Assembly: GCF_003286915.1 (NCBI RefSeq)
Contig: NZ_QMFY01000013.1
Location: 106,307 to 170,306, forward strand
DNA length: 64,000 bases
Origin: Pseudochryseolinea flava
GTDB taxonomy: Bacteria > Bacteroidota > Bacteroidia > Cytophagales > Cyclobacteriaceae
Direction: 5' to 3'
This document shows positions 1-7,778 of the stretch, piece by piece. Below the pieces are notes generated by a model, which was given only the letters and a program-made list of their open reading frames with translations, made no database searches and was not told the DNA's origin. The stretch's first letter is position 1. Every line of letters begins with the position of its first letter. A program made the position numbers and the translations under genes.

Positions 1-177
1 CCCAATAGCGATGGAGATTTCCGTAAAGATTGTGGCGCCCAAGCAGATCATGATAATCGTACGAAGGCCAGCGGCTTTGCTACGATATTCCCGCTCCATG
101 CCAATGGCCGTGCCAATAACAAAAGAGAGGAATAGTCTAAAAGCTGACTCTAAATCAAATTGTAAATCAATTTCCAT
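1..177 (-). CDS. MgtC/SapB family membrane protein, N-terminal fragment
   Basis: Reading leftwards from an ATG at 177, 59 codons stay open to the window edge. The translation has a first membrane segment (LFLSFVIGTAIGMEREY) followed by GLRTIIMICLGATIFTEIS, which matches the MgtC/SapB signature of a conserved ER(E/Q) after helix 1 and a GLRT...LGA motif. MgtC proteins are small inner-membrane proteins linked to Mg2+ limitation and modulation of the F-type ATPase; what this copy does cannot be told from the fragment. The remaining two thirds lie outside the window. Confidence 0.75.
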   Translation of the reverse strand, partial: MEIDLQFDLESAFRLFLSFVIGTAIGMEREYRSKAAGLRTIIMICLGATIFTEISIAIG

Positions 178-217
178 GGTGAAAGCTATGAAAAATTGAT
201 GCCCGAGACATACTCGC

Positions 218-252
218 AAAAAAAAAAGCTGTCCCAAATTCTTTGAGACAGC
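218..252 (-). terminator. Intrinsic terminator after the head-GIN gene
   Basis: A stem GCTGTCYC/GRGACAGC (228-252) is followed on the minus strand by ten T residues (A-run at 218-227). It lies 24 bp past the stop of the gene ending at 276, so it should end that transcript before the MgtC gene. Confidence 0.75.
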
Positions 253-275
253 CTTTAACGGTTAATGATATGTTC

Positions 276-1094
276 TTAGAACTTGCTTACTTTTCCACTA
301 CCTGTTGCGCTGCTATTCACTTTGCTCGGGTTGCCTTTATAAGTAACGGTACCACTACCTGTAATGTTTGCATCCAGCTCATTTGTAACGTTAATCTCTA
401 CGTCGCCTGAACCAGAGATGCGCACATCGCAGCGATTTGTTACTAAATCGCGGCACAGAATTTTTCCTGAACCCGTCACGGATGTTTTTACATACTTGGC
501 TGAACCACTTCCTTCAATCTTACCCGACCCTGAAATGGCGAAGTCAGCGTTGTCCGTTATAGCAAGCGTGAAATCAATGCCACCGGATCCGCTTACATCG
601 CTTTCAAGACTTTTTGCGCTTCCTTTCAAATCCATATTACCTGAACCCGACACGTTAGCGTCCATGCTTCCAGAAGCGGCAACGTCAATTTTTAGAGATC
701 CAGATCCACTTACTGATAATTCAACATTGTCGGTTGTGAATTTTGTTTCGCCGATGGCATCACCGGAACCTGCAACATTTAATCCTTCGAGTTTTGTTAC
801 TGTGATGTAAACTGTAATCTGGTCATCACTGCCCCAGCTCCAATCAGACCATTTTCCTTTTTTGCCAATCACAAGTTTGGAACCTTCTACTTCGGTTTCA
901 ATTTGACTCACGATATCTTTTTTACCTTCGATCTCTACCTTTTGCGAGCTGCCTTGGCGGATGTATAATTTGCCAGGCGTACGGAACGAGACTTTTGTGA
1001 ACGATCCAACGGAGCGAGTCTCACGATTTTGGGCGAAAAGCGTAGTGACGCAAAGTATGAGCGCTAAGCTGAGGAGTGATAATTGTTTTTTCAT
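276..1094 (-). CDS. Head GIN domain (DUF2807) exported protein
   Basis: A 272-residue protein with a clear signal peptide (MKKQLSLLSLALILCVTTLFAQ) and the body of a putative auto-transporter adhesin head GIN domain. The C-terminal two thirds is built from about ten repeats of roughly 18-22 residues, each carrying a (V/I)(S/T)GSG turn, as expected for a right-handed beta-solenoid. Such proteins are common in Bacteroidota and are predicted to be exported, but their function is not established. The gene stands alone: the upstream YigZ gene is divergent and an intrinsic terminator follows. Confidence 0.85.
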   Translation of the reverse strand: MKKQLSLLSLALILCVTTLFAQNRETRSVGSFTKVSFRTPGKLYIRQGSSQKVEIEGKKDIVSQIETEVEGSKLVIGKKGKWSDWSWGSDDQITVYITVTKLEGLNVAGSGDAIGETKFTTDNVELSVSGSGSLKIDVAASGSMDANVSGSGNMDLKGSAKSLESDVSGSGGIDFTLAITDNADFAISGSGKIEGSGSAKYVKTSVTGSGKILCRDLVTNRCDVRISGSGDVEINVTNELDANITGSGTVTYKGNPSKVNSSATGSGKVSKF

Positions 1095-1196
1095 AGTTAA
1101 ATGGATTACGGACTAAGAGACAGGAACAGTTAAAGGAGGTTGCATACAAGATGCATTTATTTCCTTTCTTTGACGAAAAAAAATCAATCAGGTTAC

Positions 1197-1814
1197 ATGC
1201 CTGTTTTCAGTTATCAAACCATCGAGAAGCCGTGTGAAGGCACGTATAAGGAAAAGGGAAGCAAATTCCTTGCTTTTGCCTACCCTGTGCAATCCGAGGG
1301 CGAAATAAAAGAACGCTTAAATGACTTAAGAAAAATTTATTTCGACGCACGACATCACTGTTACGCTTGGATTCTCGGCCCTGAAAAAAAGATATTTCGC
1401 GCTGCTGACGATGGTGAACCAAATCATTCTGCTGGCGATCCCATTATCGGACAGATTCGTTCGAAAAATCTCACCGATGTGCTTGTCGTGGTCGTGCGAT
1501 ATTTTGGTGGCGTGAAGCTTGGTGTTGGTGGGCTTGTGAGCGCATATAAAACTTCTGCAGAAGCGGCGTTGAATGATGCTGTGATTATTACCAAAGAAGT
1601 CTTCCATACCTTTCAAATTCAATACGATTACCCGGTTACGCCAGATGTGATGAAGTTGGTGAAGGAATTTGAATTGAAAATTTTGGAGCAAGATTTTCAA
1701 TCACGATGCTTTATGCGCGGTGAAGTTCCCCTTCGTGAGAAGGAAAAATTATCAGCGAAGGTTAAATTGATGAACGCATTGAGTATACCCGTGGTATTAA
1801 CGTTTGATCAATGA
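1197..1814 (+). CDS. yigZ: YigZ/IMPACT family protein
   Basis: A 205-residue protein with the UPF0029/IMPACT signature: GSKFLAFAYPV, then HHCYAWILG, DDGEPNHSAGDPI and VVRYFGGVKLGVGGLVSAY. The C-terminal part (about residues 135-200) corresponds to the DUF1949 ferredoxin-like domain, so the length is normal for the family. I place the start at the ATG at 1197 (MPVFSYQ), because the open frame upstream begins only at a TTG lying next to a GGAGG-like run and adds 19 residues with no family counterpart. Bacterial members are thought to be translation or RNA associated; the biochemical role is not settled. The 3' end overlaps the convergent MFS gene by 7 bp. Confidence 0.85.
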   Translation: MPVFSYQTIEKPCEGTYKEKGSKFLAFAYPVQSEGEIKERLNDLRKIYFDARHHCYAWILGPEKKIFRAADDGEPNHSAGDPIIGQIRSKNLTDVLVVVVRYFGGVKLGVGGLVSAYKTSAEAALNDAVIITKEVFHTFQIQYDYPVTPDVMKLVKEFELKILEQDFQSRCFMRGEVPLREKEKLSAKVKLMNALSIPVVLTFDQ

Positions 1815-3061
1815 TGCGATGGTGGTACTTGATCAGGTGCTACTTCGGTTACCAATAAATTTTTCTTTAAACTCACGCGCGCCATCAGTGCGCTGATGAT
1901 CATGAATACGGCACCGGTAATCATCGCTGCGCCTGGAAAATATCCAACCGGGTTGGGCTTAGAAAAATAATAGAATAATTCGCTCATCATGATTGGCCCA
2001 AAGATCGATGTAATGCTGATCAAACTTGTGAGTGACCCTTGTAATTCTCCTTGCTCATTTGGGGGTACCTGTTTAGACATGATGCCTTGCAACGCCGGCC
2101 CTGTAATACCGCCGAGGCAATACGGTACTAAAAAAGCGTACATCATCCAACCTTGTGTGGCAAGGCCGAGAAGGATCAAACCAATTGCGTTGAGGAAGAC
2201 GCCAATGTATACGCTTCTTCTTTCACCGAGTTTGGGTATAACAAAACGAATGAGTCCTCCTTGCACACCGGCGATAAGTACACCGACAAATGCGAGTGAC
2301 AGTCCAATGTCGAAGCCCGTCCATCCAAATTTGAATTCTGTATAAAACGACCATGTACTTTGAATAGCATGCGACGCCATGTAGAGTAGTACGATGGAGG
2401 CAACGAGCCCGAGGATAACTTTGTAGCGCAGTAAAAATTTTAATGTACCAAGTGGATTAGCACGTCTCCAATCGAATGGTCTTCGATGAGCAGGGTCGAG
2501 TGATTCCGGCAGGATGAAAAATCCGTAAAGCCAATTTAGCAACGTGAGTACAGCGGCAGCAGCAAATGGTGCACGCGGTCCAAACTTCGAAAGAACGCCA
2601 CCTAGTGCCGGACCGAGTATGAATCCAAGTCCGAATGCAACGCCGATGATTCCATAACTTTGTGCGCGTTTTTCGGGCGGTGTTACGTCAGCGATGTATG
2701 CTGACGCCGTGGTAAAGCTCGCGCCCATGATGCCGGCAATGATCCGACCGACGAAAAGCCATGCTATCGTCGGTGCAAAAAATAAGAGTAAATAGTCGAG
2801 TGCAAAACCGAAAAGCGAAGCAAGGAGTACCGGGCGCCGTCCAAAGCGATCACTCAAGTTTCCAACGAGCGGTGAGAAAAGAAATTGCATTGCACCGAAA
2901 GCTGCCAACATCCATCCATTGATTTCGGATGCTTCATTCGCCTCCACGTGCATCAAGTCGCCAATCAATTCCGGCATTACGGGGATGATGATCCCGAATC
3001 CCATGACGTCAATAAGCAACGTAACAAAAATAAATCCTAATGCGGCTTTTCTTTTTTCCAT
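1808..3061 (-). CDS. TetA-like MFS exporter
   Basis: A 417-residue major facilitator protein with 12 predicted helices. It has the MFS loop 2-3 motif GNLSDRFGRRPVLL, the drug/H+ antiporter helix-5 motif GFILGPALGGVLS and a tetracycline-exporter-like N-terminus (LLIDVMGFGIIIPVMPELI). It lies at the 3' end of a minus-strand unit with the LytTR regulator and LytS kinase, 17 bp after the regulator. The likely role is proton-coupled export of a toxic small molecule, possibly under control of the adjacent two-component system. The substrate is unknown and real tetracycline resistance cannot be inferred from sequence. Confidence 0.85.
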   Translation of the reverse strand: MEKRKAALGFIFVTLLIDVMGFGIIIPVMPELIGDLMHVEANEASEINGWMLAAFGAMQFLFSPLVGNLSDRFGRRPVLLASLFGFALDYLLLFFAPTIAWLFVGRIIAGIMGASFTTASAYIADVTPPEKRAQSYGIIGVAFGLGFILGPALGGVLSKFGPRAPFAAAAVLTLLNWLYGFFILPESLDPAHRRPFDWRRANPLGTLKFLLRYKVILGLVASIVLLYMASHAIQSTWSFYTEFKFGWTGFDIGLSLAFVGVLIAGVQGGLIRFVIPKLGERRSVYIGVFLNAIGLILLGLATQGWMMYAFLVPYCLGGITGPALQGIMSKQVPPNEQGELQGSLTSLISITSIFGPIMMSELFYYFSKPNPVGYFPGAAMITGAVFMIISALMARVSLKKNLLVTEVAPDQVPPSHH

Positions 3062-3078
3062 CCTTTAATACGCTTCTG

Positions 3079-3822
3079 TTAGAGTCCTAATACACTCTTC
3101 AACTTTGTGTAACCGCTTTTGCTGAGTGGAATGCGTATGCCACTTTTAAGTAGCGCAACGTGACTGTCCTTCTCCAGCGGCTCAATGCGTGTAAGTTGAT
3201 TGAGTTGAATCATGTAGGAACGATGAACACGTACGAAGGTTGCAGCGTCGAGCGATTGTTCATAAAATCCCATCGTTTTCTTTTTCAGAAACATCTCCTT
3301 GGCTGTATAGATCTTCACGTAGTCGTCGTATGCTTCGAGATAGTGGACTTCATGTACGGGGATGATTCGGATATTCCCACCTTCCTTCACGACAATGCGT
3401 GTTCGTTCTTCAGGCTGACGAATTTCTTCATTGACAACTACTTGTTGCGCCGTTTTTACTTCCGTGAGTTGATTTTGTTGCTGCCATTTTTGAAGGGCTT
3501 TGTCGAACCGATCTTTGCTGAAGGGTTTGAGGAGGTAATCAATGGCGTGTGCTTCAAAAGCTTTCATGGCATACTCGTCGAAAGCTGTTGTAAAAATCAC
3601 AGCTGGTGGTTGTTCAATAAGCTCCAGCATTTCAAAACCATTGATCTTCGGCATCTGAATATCAAGGAAAATCAAATCAGGTTTGTGCTGTGCAATTGCT
3701 TTGACGCCTTCAAAACCATCATTACATTCTTGAAGAATTTCAATGCCCGCATGCTGCTGAAGATATTCGCGAACGATGCTTCTCGCAAGCGGTTCGTCAT
3801 CGATGATGATGGCTTTAATCAT
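3079..3822 (-). CDS. LytTR response regulator
   Basis: A 247-residue regulator. The receiver domain (about 1-115) shows the acidic pair IIDDE, the phospho-acceptor Asp54 in DLIFLDIQMP, the Thr switch in VIFTTAFDEYA and the Lys in YLLKPF. A LytTR DNA-binding domain follows (about 140-245: VHYLEAYDDYVKIYT, FVRVHRSYMIQLNQL). It starts 2 bp after the stop of the LytS-type kinase, so the two are almost certainly translated together and form a cognate pair. Likely targets are its own operon, including the MFS exporter, but no direct repeats for LytTR binding were identified with certainty. Confidence 0.92.
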   Translation of the reverse strand: MIKAIIIDDEPLARSIVREYLQQHAGIEILQECNDGFEGVKAIAQHKPDLIFLDIQMPKINGFEMLELIEQPPAVIFTTAFDEYAMKAFEAHAIDYLLKPFSKDRFDKALQKWQQQNQLTEVKTAQQVVVNEEIRQPEERTRIVVKEGGNIRIIPVHEVHYLEAYDDYVKIYTAKEMFLKKKTMGFYEQSLDAATFVRVHRSYMIQLNQLTRIEPLEKDSHVALLKSGIRIPLSKSGYTKLKSVLGL

Positions 3823-3824
3823 GG

Positions 3825-4871
3825 TTATTGTGGTTGAGGAATTTTAACGGTAGTTGTAAAAATGTTTCCAGCCTTGCTCGTTTGAAGTAGATCTTGACGA
3901 GCAAAAAGCAAGTATAGCCTACGTTGTATGGACTGCAATCCAAAGCCAGTACCTTGTCGCGGCGAGGCCGTATCGGGATCAAAAGGATTGTGGACGCTAA
4001 TGGATAAGGCATCTGCTTCTTTTGATGCGTTGATGCTGATCGTGATTTCGCCAACCGTATCATATAAACCAAACTTGATTGCATTCTCTACGATGGGTTG
4101 TAAGAGCAGGGGCGGAAGTAGCAGGGCGGATAAGGATTCATCGGCGATGATTTCTGTTCGTAGTCGATGTCCAAACCGAACTTTTTCAATTTCGAGATAA
4201 AGGTTGAGATGGTGTATCTCTTCCGATAGCGGCACCATCTGACTATTGTCGCGACGAATCGTGCCACGAAGAAAGTCAGAAAGCTGTTGTACCATTTTTC
4301 GTGCTTCTTCAGGGCGCGATCCTGCCAGCGCACTGATTGAATTTAAGCTATTGAACAAAAAGTGAGGTTGTAGTTGTTGACGCAGATTTGTGAGCTCCGC
4401 TTCACGTGCAAGTTTCAAGGCATCGTTTTGTCGTTGCTCTGCATCTTGCTGGTCGCGCATATAGTACCAGATATAGCTCATGATCACGATGAGCATGATC
4501 ATCAACCAACAGAACAATCCACGCATAATCGTAGATGCTTGTAAAAAATGTTGGTATGCTTCGTTGTGTTGGAACCAATAATGTGATAGCAGGTAATTAT
4601 GAAGGAGTACGCACGCACCCGACATGATCACACTCCACACGAGCAAGTACATCGCATTTTTCGGACTTGGTCTGTAGTAATTAAGCGCACTAAACATGAA
4701 GTAGCCCGCCGTAGCAATCAACAAGTTTGTGTTCAATGCATCGGTGAGGGCTACATGCCAGTCTAAGTTGAAGGTCTTGATGAGCGCATAAGTTTCTAAT
4801 ACTTCCAATAGAAGCCACCATCCTGCATAGAACAGTGCGATCTTGGTTTTTGAAACTCCGTTTTGGCTCAA
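3825..4871 (-). CDS. LytS-type sensor histidine kinase
   Basis: A 348-residue kinase with four or five hydrophobic segments in the first 140 residues, a short coiled linker, and a His_kinase (PF06580) domain starting at QLQPHFLFNSLNSI, whose His is the expected phosphorylation site. The ATPase has the N-box LQPIVENAIKFGL and G-box GTGFGLQSIQRRL. There is no separate periplasmic sensor domain, so it probably senses something in or at the membrane. It sits between the DUF4288-like gene (19 bp upstream) and the LytTR regulator (2 bp downstream). Confidence 0.92.
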   Translation of the reverse strand: MSQNGVSKTKIALFYAGWWLLLEVLETYALIKTFNLDWHVALTDALNTNLLIATAGYFMFSALNYYRPSPKNAMYLLVWSVIMSGACVLLHNYLLSHYWFQHNEAYQHFLQASTIMRGLFCWLMIMLIVIMSYIWYYMRDQQDAEQRQNDALKLAREAELTNLRQQLQPHFLFNSLNSISALAGSRPEEARKMVQQLSDFLRGTIRRDNSQMVPLSEEIHHLNLYLEIEKVRFGHRLRTEIIADESLSALLLPPLLLQPIVENAIKFGLYDTVGEITISINASKEADALSISVHNPFDPDTASPRQGTGFGLQSIQRRLYLLFARQDLLQTSKAGNIFTTTVKIPQPQ

Positions 4872-4890
4872 GGTCAGGTATCGTTACGGC

Positions 4891-5268
4891 TTAAAAAAGG
4901 GGACGAGCGTTGAGACGAATCGCAATCGCTTTTTGATGTACTACATGAATATAGTTCGCGGGTTCCTCGATCTCATGAATTTTTGAATATACTTCAACGC
5001 CGTCTTCCATATTTTTCATTGGAATGAGTTCTGAAACGTTGATGAACTCCCATTTCACGGCGGTGTTCTTATCATTGAAAAACAGATCTTCTTCGTTTAA
5101 TCCGATGGTACGAGCTTTCAAGAAAGCTTCTTCTTGATTGTCGGCGCTAATGAGTCGAAGTTGCTCATCGAATTGTTGTTTCTGTGCTGCTTCTGTTTTG
5201 ATGCCGAACACGATTTTTGCGATATACCAGTTCATAAGAAATACGAGGATTATGAGGATTATATGCAT
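4891..5268 (-). CDS. Small DUF4288-like protein
   Basis: A 125-residue protein with one N-terminal membrane helix (ILIILVFLMNWYIAKIVF) and a soluble remainder resembling the DUF4288 family by eye: WY.AKIVF, QFDEQLRLISADNQEEAFLKA, and VKWEFINVSELIPM. The family function is unknown. It is the second gene of the LiaF-like/kinase/regulator unit, 18 bp after the LiaF-like gene and 19 bp before the kinase. This suggests, without proof, an accessory role in that envelope circuit. Confidence 0.7.
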   Translation of the reverse strand: MHIILIILVFLMNWYIAKIVFGIKTEAAQKQQFDEQLRLISADNQEEAFLKARTIGLNEEDLFFNDKNTAVKWEFINVSELIPMKNMEDGVEVYSKIHEIEEPANYIHVVHQKAIAIRLNARPLF

Positions 5269-5286
5269 GGCCTTTTTTAATAATCA

Positions 5287-6120
5287 TCAGTAGGTTCTGA
5301 TGTCGATACCTGCAAAGATGCAAGTGCCTTTTAAGATGAGCACTTTATCACTTTCAGTATTAAGCGAGCTTGGACTACGTTTGTCGTCTAAGCCGCCAAA
5401 GATGCACACGAGTTCTTCTGTTTGAATTTTCCAGTTTGCAGGCACGATCAATTTTGCGCCGCCAAAAATTTGCACGAGTTCTAATGTCGCAGGACCATTC
5501 ATGTCTGCTTGTCCAAAGTTAATGTCGCTGCCACCAAAGATGGTTACGACTTCTCCGCTGCGGAAATCTTTTGAGATAACTACTTTTTTTGAACCACCAA
5601 ATACGTTTACCAGTTCGAAATATTCTTCACCATTACGTCTCGGTGCTTGTTGTGCAGCGGTTGCATAGGGTTCAGGCGTGATCGGCCTTCTCTCATCTAG
5701 TCTTCCTCTCCAATGTTCCCATTCTTTTTTTTTAGGTCTGATGATCATGATTAAGCCAACCGCGATGATAATCACAGGCCACATGTAGTGACCAATGTTA
5801 AAACCTTCGATAAGGCGTCCGGCGAGGAATGCACCGCCGATCAAGATCAAAATTAACCAAGCCCAATCTTTGAAGCGCTGCTTTACGCCAACAAATATTC
5901 CGACTACGATCAATATCATCGGCCAGCTTAACAACCATCCTGGAACTTCAACACCGCTTTGCTTTGCTAAGAAGATTGAGCCGATCGTCATGATGATCAA
6001 TCCTAAGAAGATTCTACCAGTACGTTCCCCTCTGCCAAATTCCGGATTGCGATCTTGTCCGATGGGTGAAGGGTTGTTGTTGGTTTGCGTTTCCATTTTG
6101 TTGTTTGATTTATGATTCAA
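5287..6120 (-). CDS. LiaF-like transmembrane protein
   Basis: A 277-residue protein. Four closely packed hydrophobic helices (about 38-135) match the LiaI/LiaF-type transmembrane domain, and the C-terminal 110 residues form a beta-rich 'cell-wall-active antibiotics response' domain with repeated FGG turns (VFGGSKK, IFGGSD, IFGGAK, IFGGLD, IFAGID). In Firmicutes LiaF inhibits the LiaS kinase; here the following genes encode a LytS-type kinase and a LytTR regulator, so a similar inhibitory role is plausible. The start at 6120 begins MNHKSNNK; a nearby in-frame ATG at 6096 (METQTNNN) is an equally good alternative. Confidence 0.8.
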   Translation of the reverse strand: MNHKSNNKMETQTNNNPSPIGQDRNPEFGRGERTGRIFLGLIIMTIGSIFLAKQSGVEVPGWLLSWPMILIVVGIFVGVKQRFKDWAWLILILIGGAFLAGRLIEGFNIGHYMWPVIIIAVGLIMIIRPKKKEWEHWRGRLDERRPITPEPYATAAQQAPRRNGEEYFELVNVFGGSKKVVISKDFRSGEVVTIFGGSDINFGQADMNGPATLELVQIFGGAKLIVPANWKIQTEELVCIFGGLDDKRSPSSLNTESDKVLILKGTCIFAGIDIRTY

Positions 6121-6212
6121 ATATACGGGGAGATTTTAGGGTGGGATATGGGAGATAGGCCACCGCCAGTGGGAAGTAGGTGAATGGCGGATGGTGGGCG
6201 GTGAATGCCGAC

Positions 6213-6341
6213 ACACCCCCTAGCCCCCTCTCGAGAGGGGGGAGTTTTGCCTGCGGCAAAACGTGGCTACCTTCGGCGAAGCAGCTGATGTGATCACGCT
6301 AACCTTGCAATTCCCCCTATCGAGGGAGGGCAGGGGGAGTG
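6213..6341. repeat. Hairpin-rich inverted-repeat element (REP/MITE-like)
   Basis: Two imperfect inverted copies of a C/G-rich unit of about 33 bp (6213-6246 and 6309-6341; core CCCCCT..CCCTC.CGA.AGGGGG) flank about 60 bp that contains a perfect hairpin GTTTTGCC-TGC-GGCAAAAC (6244-6262) and a second CTTCG/CGAAG stem. Such C-rich palindromes are typical dispersed repeats in Bacteroidota. The right copy encodes the last residues and the stop codon of the DUF559 gene. Confidence 0.65.
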
Positions 6342-6724
6342 TCGCTCTGCGCTCTTGCCCGCACCCACGCGCGAATTGCATTCAGCACAAAGTCGGTTTT
6401 GTTTAGCACCTCCTCATCCGTGAATCGAAGTAATGTGATGCCGAGTTCATTCATCCGTGATTCTTTGATCGCATCCTTGATTTTTACAGCAGGATCATCA
6501 TGGCTACTACCGTCGACTTCGATGCCGAGGAATAGTTCACAGCAATAAAAATCCAGGATAAACCTGTCGATTGGTTTTTGGCGGTGGAAATCGTGCTCCT
6601 CCATTTGTCGACCTTTGAGAAATTGCCAGAGCCAAGCCTCGGAGGCAGTGCAATTGTTCCTCAGTTTTCTCGCATACTTCTTGAGGTGTTTGTCATAAGG
6701 GATAATGACACGTCTTTGTTTCAT
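6317..6724 (-). CDS. DUF559 endonuclease-fold protein
   Basis: A 135-residue protein of the DUF559 (Vsr/restriction-endonuclease-like fold) family. Motifs in order are KLRNNCTASEAWLWQFLKG, FHRQKPIDRFILDFYC, LGIEVDGSSHDD and ESRMNELGITLLRFTDEEVL; the acidic residues in ILDFYC and IEVDG correspond to the predicted metal site. I chose the ATG at 6724 (MKQRRVIIPYDKHLKKYA); the open frame extends further upstream but encodes low-quality sequence from the neighbouring repeat region. The C-terminal residues SDTPPALPR come from the adjoining repeat. The gene is monocistronic and repeat-bound, which suggests a repeat-associated or horizontally mobile gene. Confidence 0.8.
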   Translation of the reverse strand: MKQRRVIIPYDKHLKKYARKLRNNCTASEAWLWQFLKGRQMEEHDFHRQKPIDRFILDFYCCELFLGIEVDGSSHDDPAVKIKDAIKESRMNELGITLLRFTDEEVLNKTDFVLNAIRAWVRARAQSDTPPALPR

Positions 6725-6829
6725 GCAACGGGTGATTAAATGACAGCTAACGGTTTTGAAAGATAGGCAAATATGGGTAGGTATGAGGATCGTAAGGATG
6801 GTTATTGCGTTAGCGATAGCAGCGGAAAC

Positions 6830-6905
6830 CCCGAAGCGTGGTGGCATGTGGGATGCCGGAGTTGCAGCGGATAGCGCGGCCCGCCGCGGCGGGAAACGCC
6901 CCAAT
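6830..6905. repeat. GC-rich hairpin repeat 5' of the DUF559 gene
   Basis: This stretch holds GTGGTGGCATGTGGGATGCC followed by a GCGGCCCGCC/GCGGCGGG palindrome and CGCCCCAA. It is markedly more GC-rich than the surroundings, carries no supported gene and resembles dispersed non-coding repeats of Cytophagales. With the 6213-6341 element it brackets the DUF559 gene. Confidence 0.4.
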
Positions 6906-6929
6906 ATTCTACTTCTTACTACTTACTGC

Positions 6930-7610
6930 TTAATTCTCTTCTGTCTCCTGACTCCAACCTCCAGGCTTCTTCTTTCCCATCGCCAACAATTTCTTATACA
7001 CCTCCAGACATACCCAGGCATCGGTGGCGGCGTACTCGATTTGTTTCTCTGTGAGTGTGGGCGCTTCCCAATTGGAGGTCTGCGCGTTTTTTGAAATGCG
7101 AAAACCGAGTAGTAGGCCAGTGAGTTTTTTTACGCTTTCGACTTGGAGGCCCGCTTCTTTCGACATGGTGGCGAGTTCGACGAAAGAGGTAGGGTGGAAG
7201 CGTTTTATTTTTTGTAGGGCCTTGATGTCGTCACGGATAGCAACGCCAGCTTTGATGATGCCGGGGTTTTCGAAAATATTAACGATGTGCTCATCGATGC
7301 CGGTGTGATGAAGACGGATCAAAAAAACTTTATGAGGCACGGCCAATTGTAGCAATGCTACTTTATAGGATTGACCTTTTGTAAAGCTCGGACGCGTTTC
7401 GGTGTCGAAACCAATGACGGTGTGTTTGGAGAGTTCTTGTGCGACTTTCGCGAAATTGGTGGGATCAGTAACTACCTGCACCTTTCCGGAAAATGCTTTA
7501 AGGGGCAGCGCTGTTAATTCTTCTGCCGTAATATTCGTTTTGAGCCCTGCGCGGTCATGCTGGTCTACACTATCGTGATGATCCTTGGTCGAAGTCATTA
7601 AAAAATCCAA
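6930..7610 (-). CDS. RNase D/WRN-like 3'-5' exonuclease
   Basis: A 226-residue single-domain DEDDy exonuclease: FDTETRPSF (Exo I), GVAIRDDIKAL (Exo II) and IEYAATDAWVCLEVY (Exo III, with the Tyr of DEDDy). It lacks the HRDC domains of full-length RNase D. The likely role is 3' trimming of RNA or DNA; substrate preference cannot be read from the sequence. The first codons read MDFLMTST; the second ATG (7598) is an alternative start. It appears monocistronic. Confidence 0.85.
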   Translation of the reverse strand: MDFLMTSTKDHHDSVDQHDRAGLKTNITAEELTALPLKAFSGKVQVVTDPTNFAKVAQELSKHTVIGFDTETRPSFTKGQSYKVALLQLAVPHKVFLIRLHHTGIDEHIVNIFENPGIIKAGVAIRDDIKALQKIKRFHPTSFVELATMSKEAGLQVESVKKLTGLLLGFRISKNAQTSNWEAPTLTEKQIEYAATDAWVCLEVYKKLLAMGKKKPGGWSQETEEN

Positions 7611-7778
7611 TTACCAGATGAAAAAATCAAATTGCCATCGATGCATGAAGTTAAGGAAAAAATCATGGCGTGAACTCGTTGGGATAACATTAAAACTTTT
7701 TAAGTAAGCGAGAGGAGGGCGGAGGAGTTTAAATCCTGTGGTTTTTTACTATTTTGAGGCCCTCTTAAACCTAAGCTG

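Noticed and set aside
228..252. GCTGTCTCAAA-type hairpins as ends of an IS1182-like element
   Set aside because: Similar half-sites occur at the left (228-252) and right (63879-63905) edges, but each is a compact terminator next to a gene end, and no transposase lies between.
364..810. A long plus-strand frame within the head-GIN gene
   Set aside because: It is the shadow of the repeated GSG-coding region on the other strand and has no independent signals.
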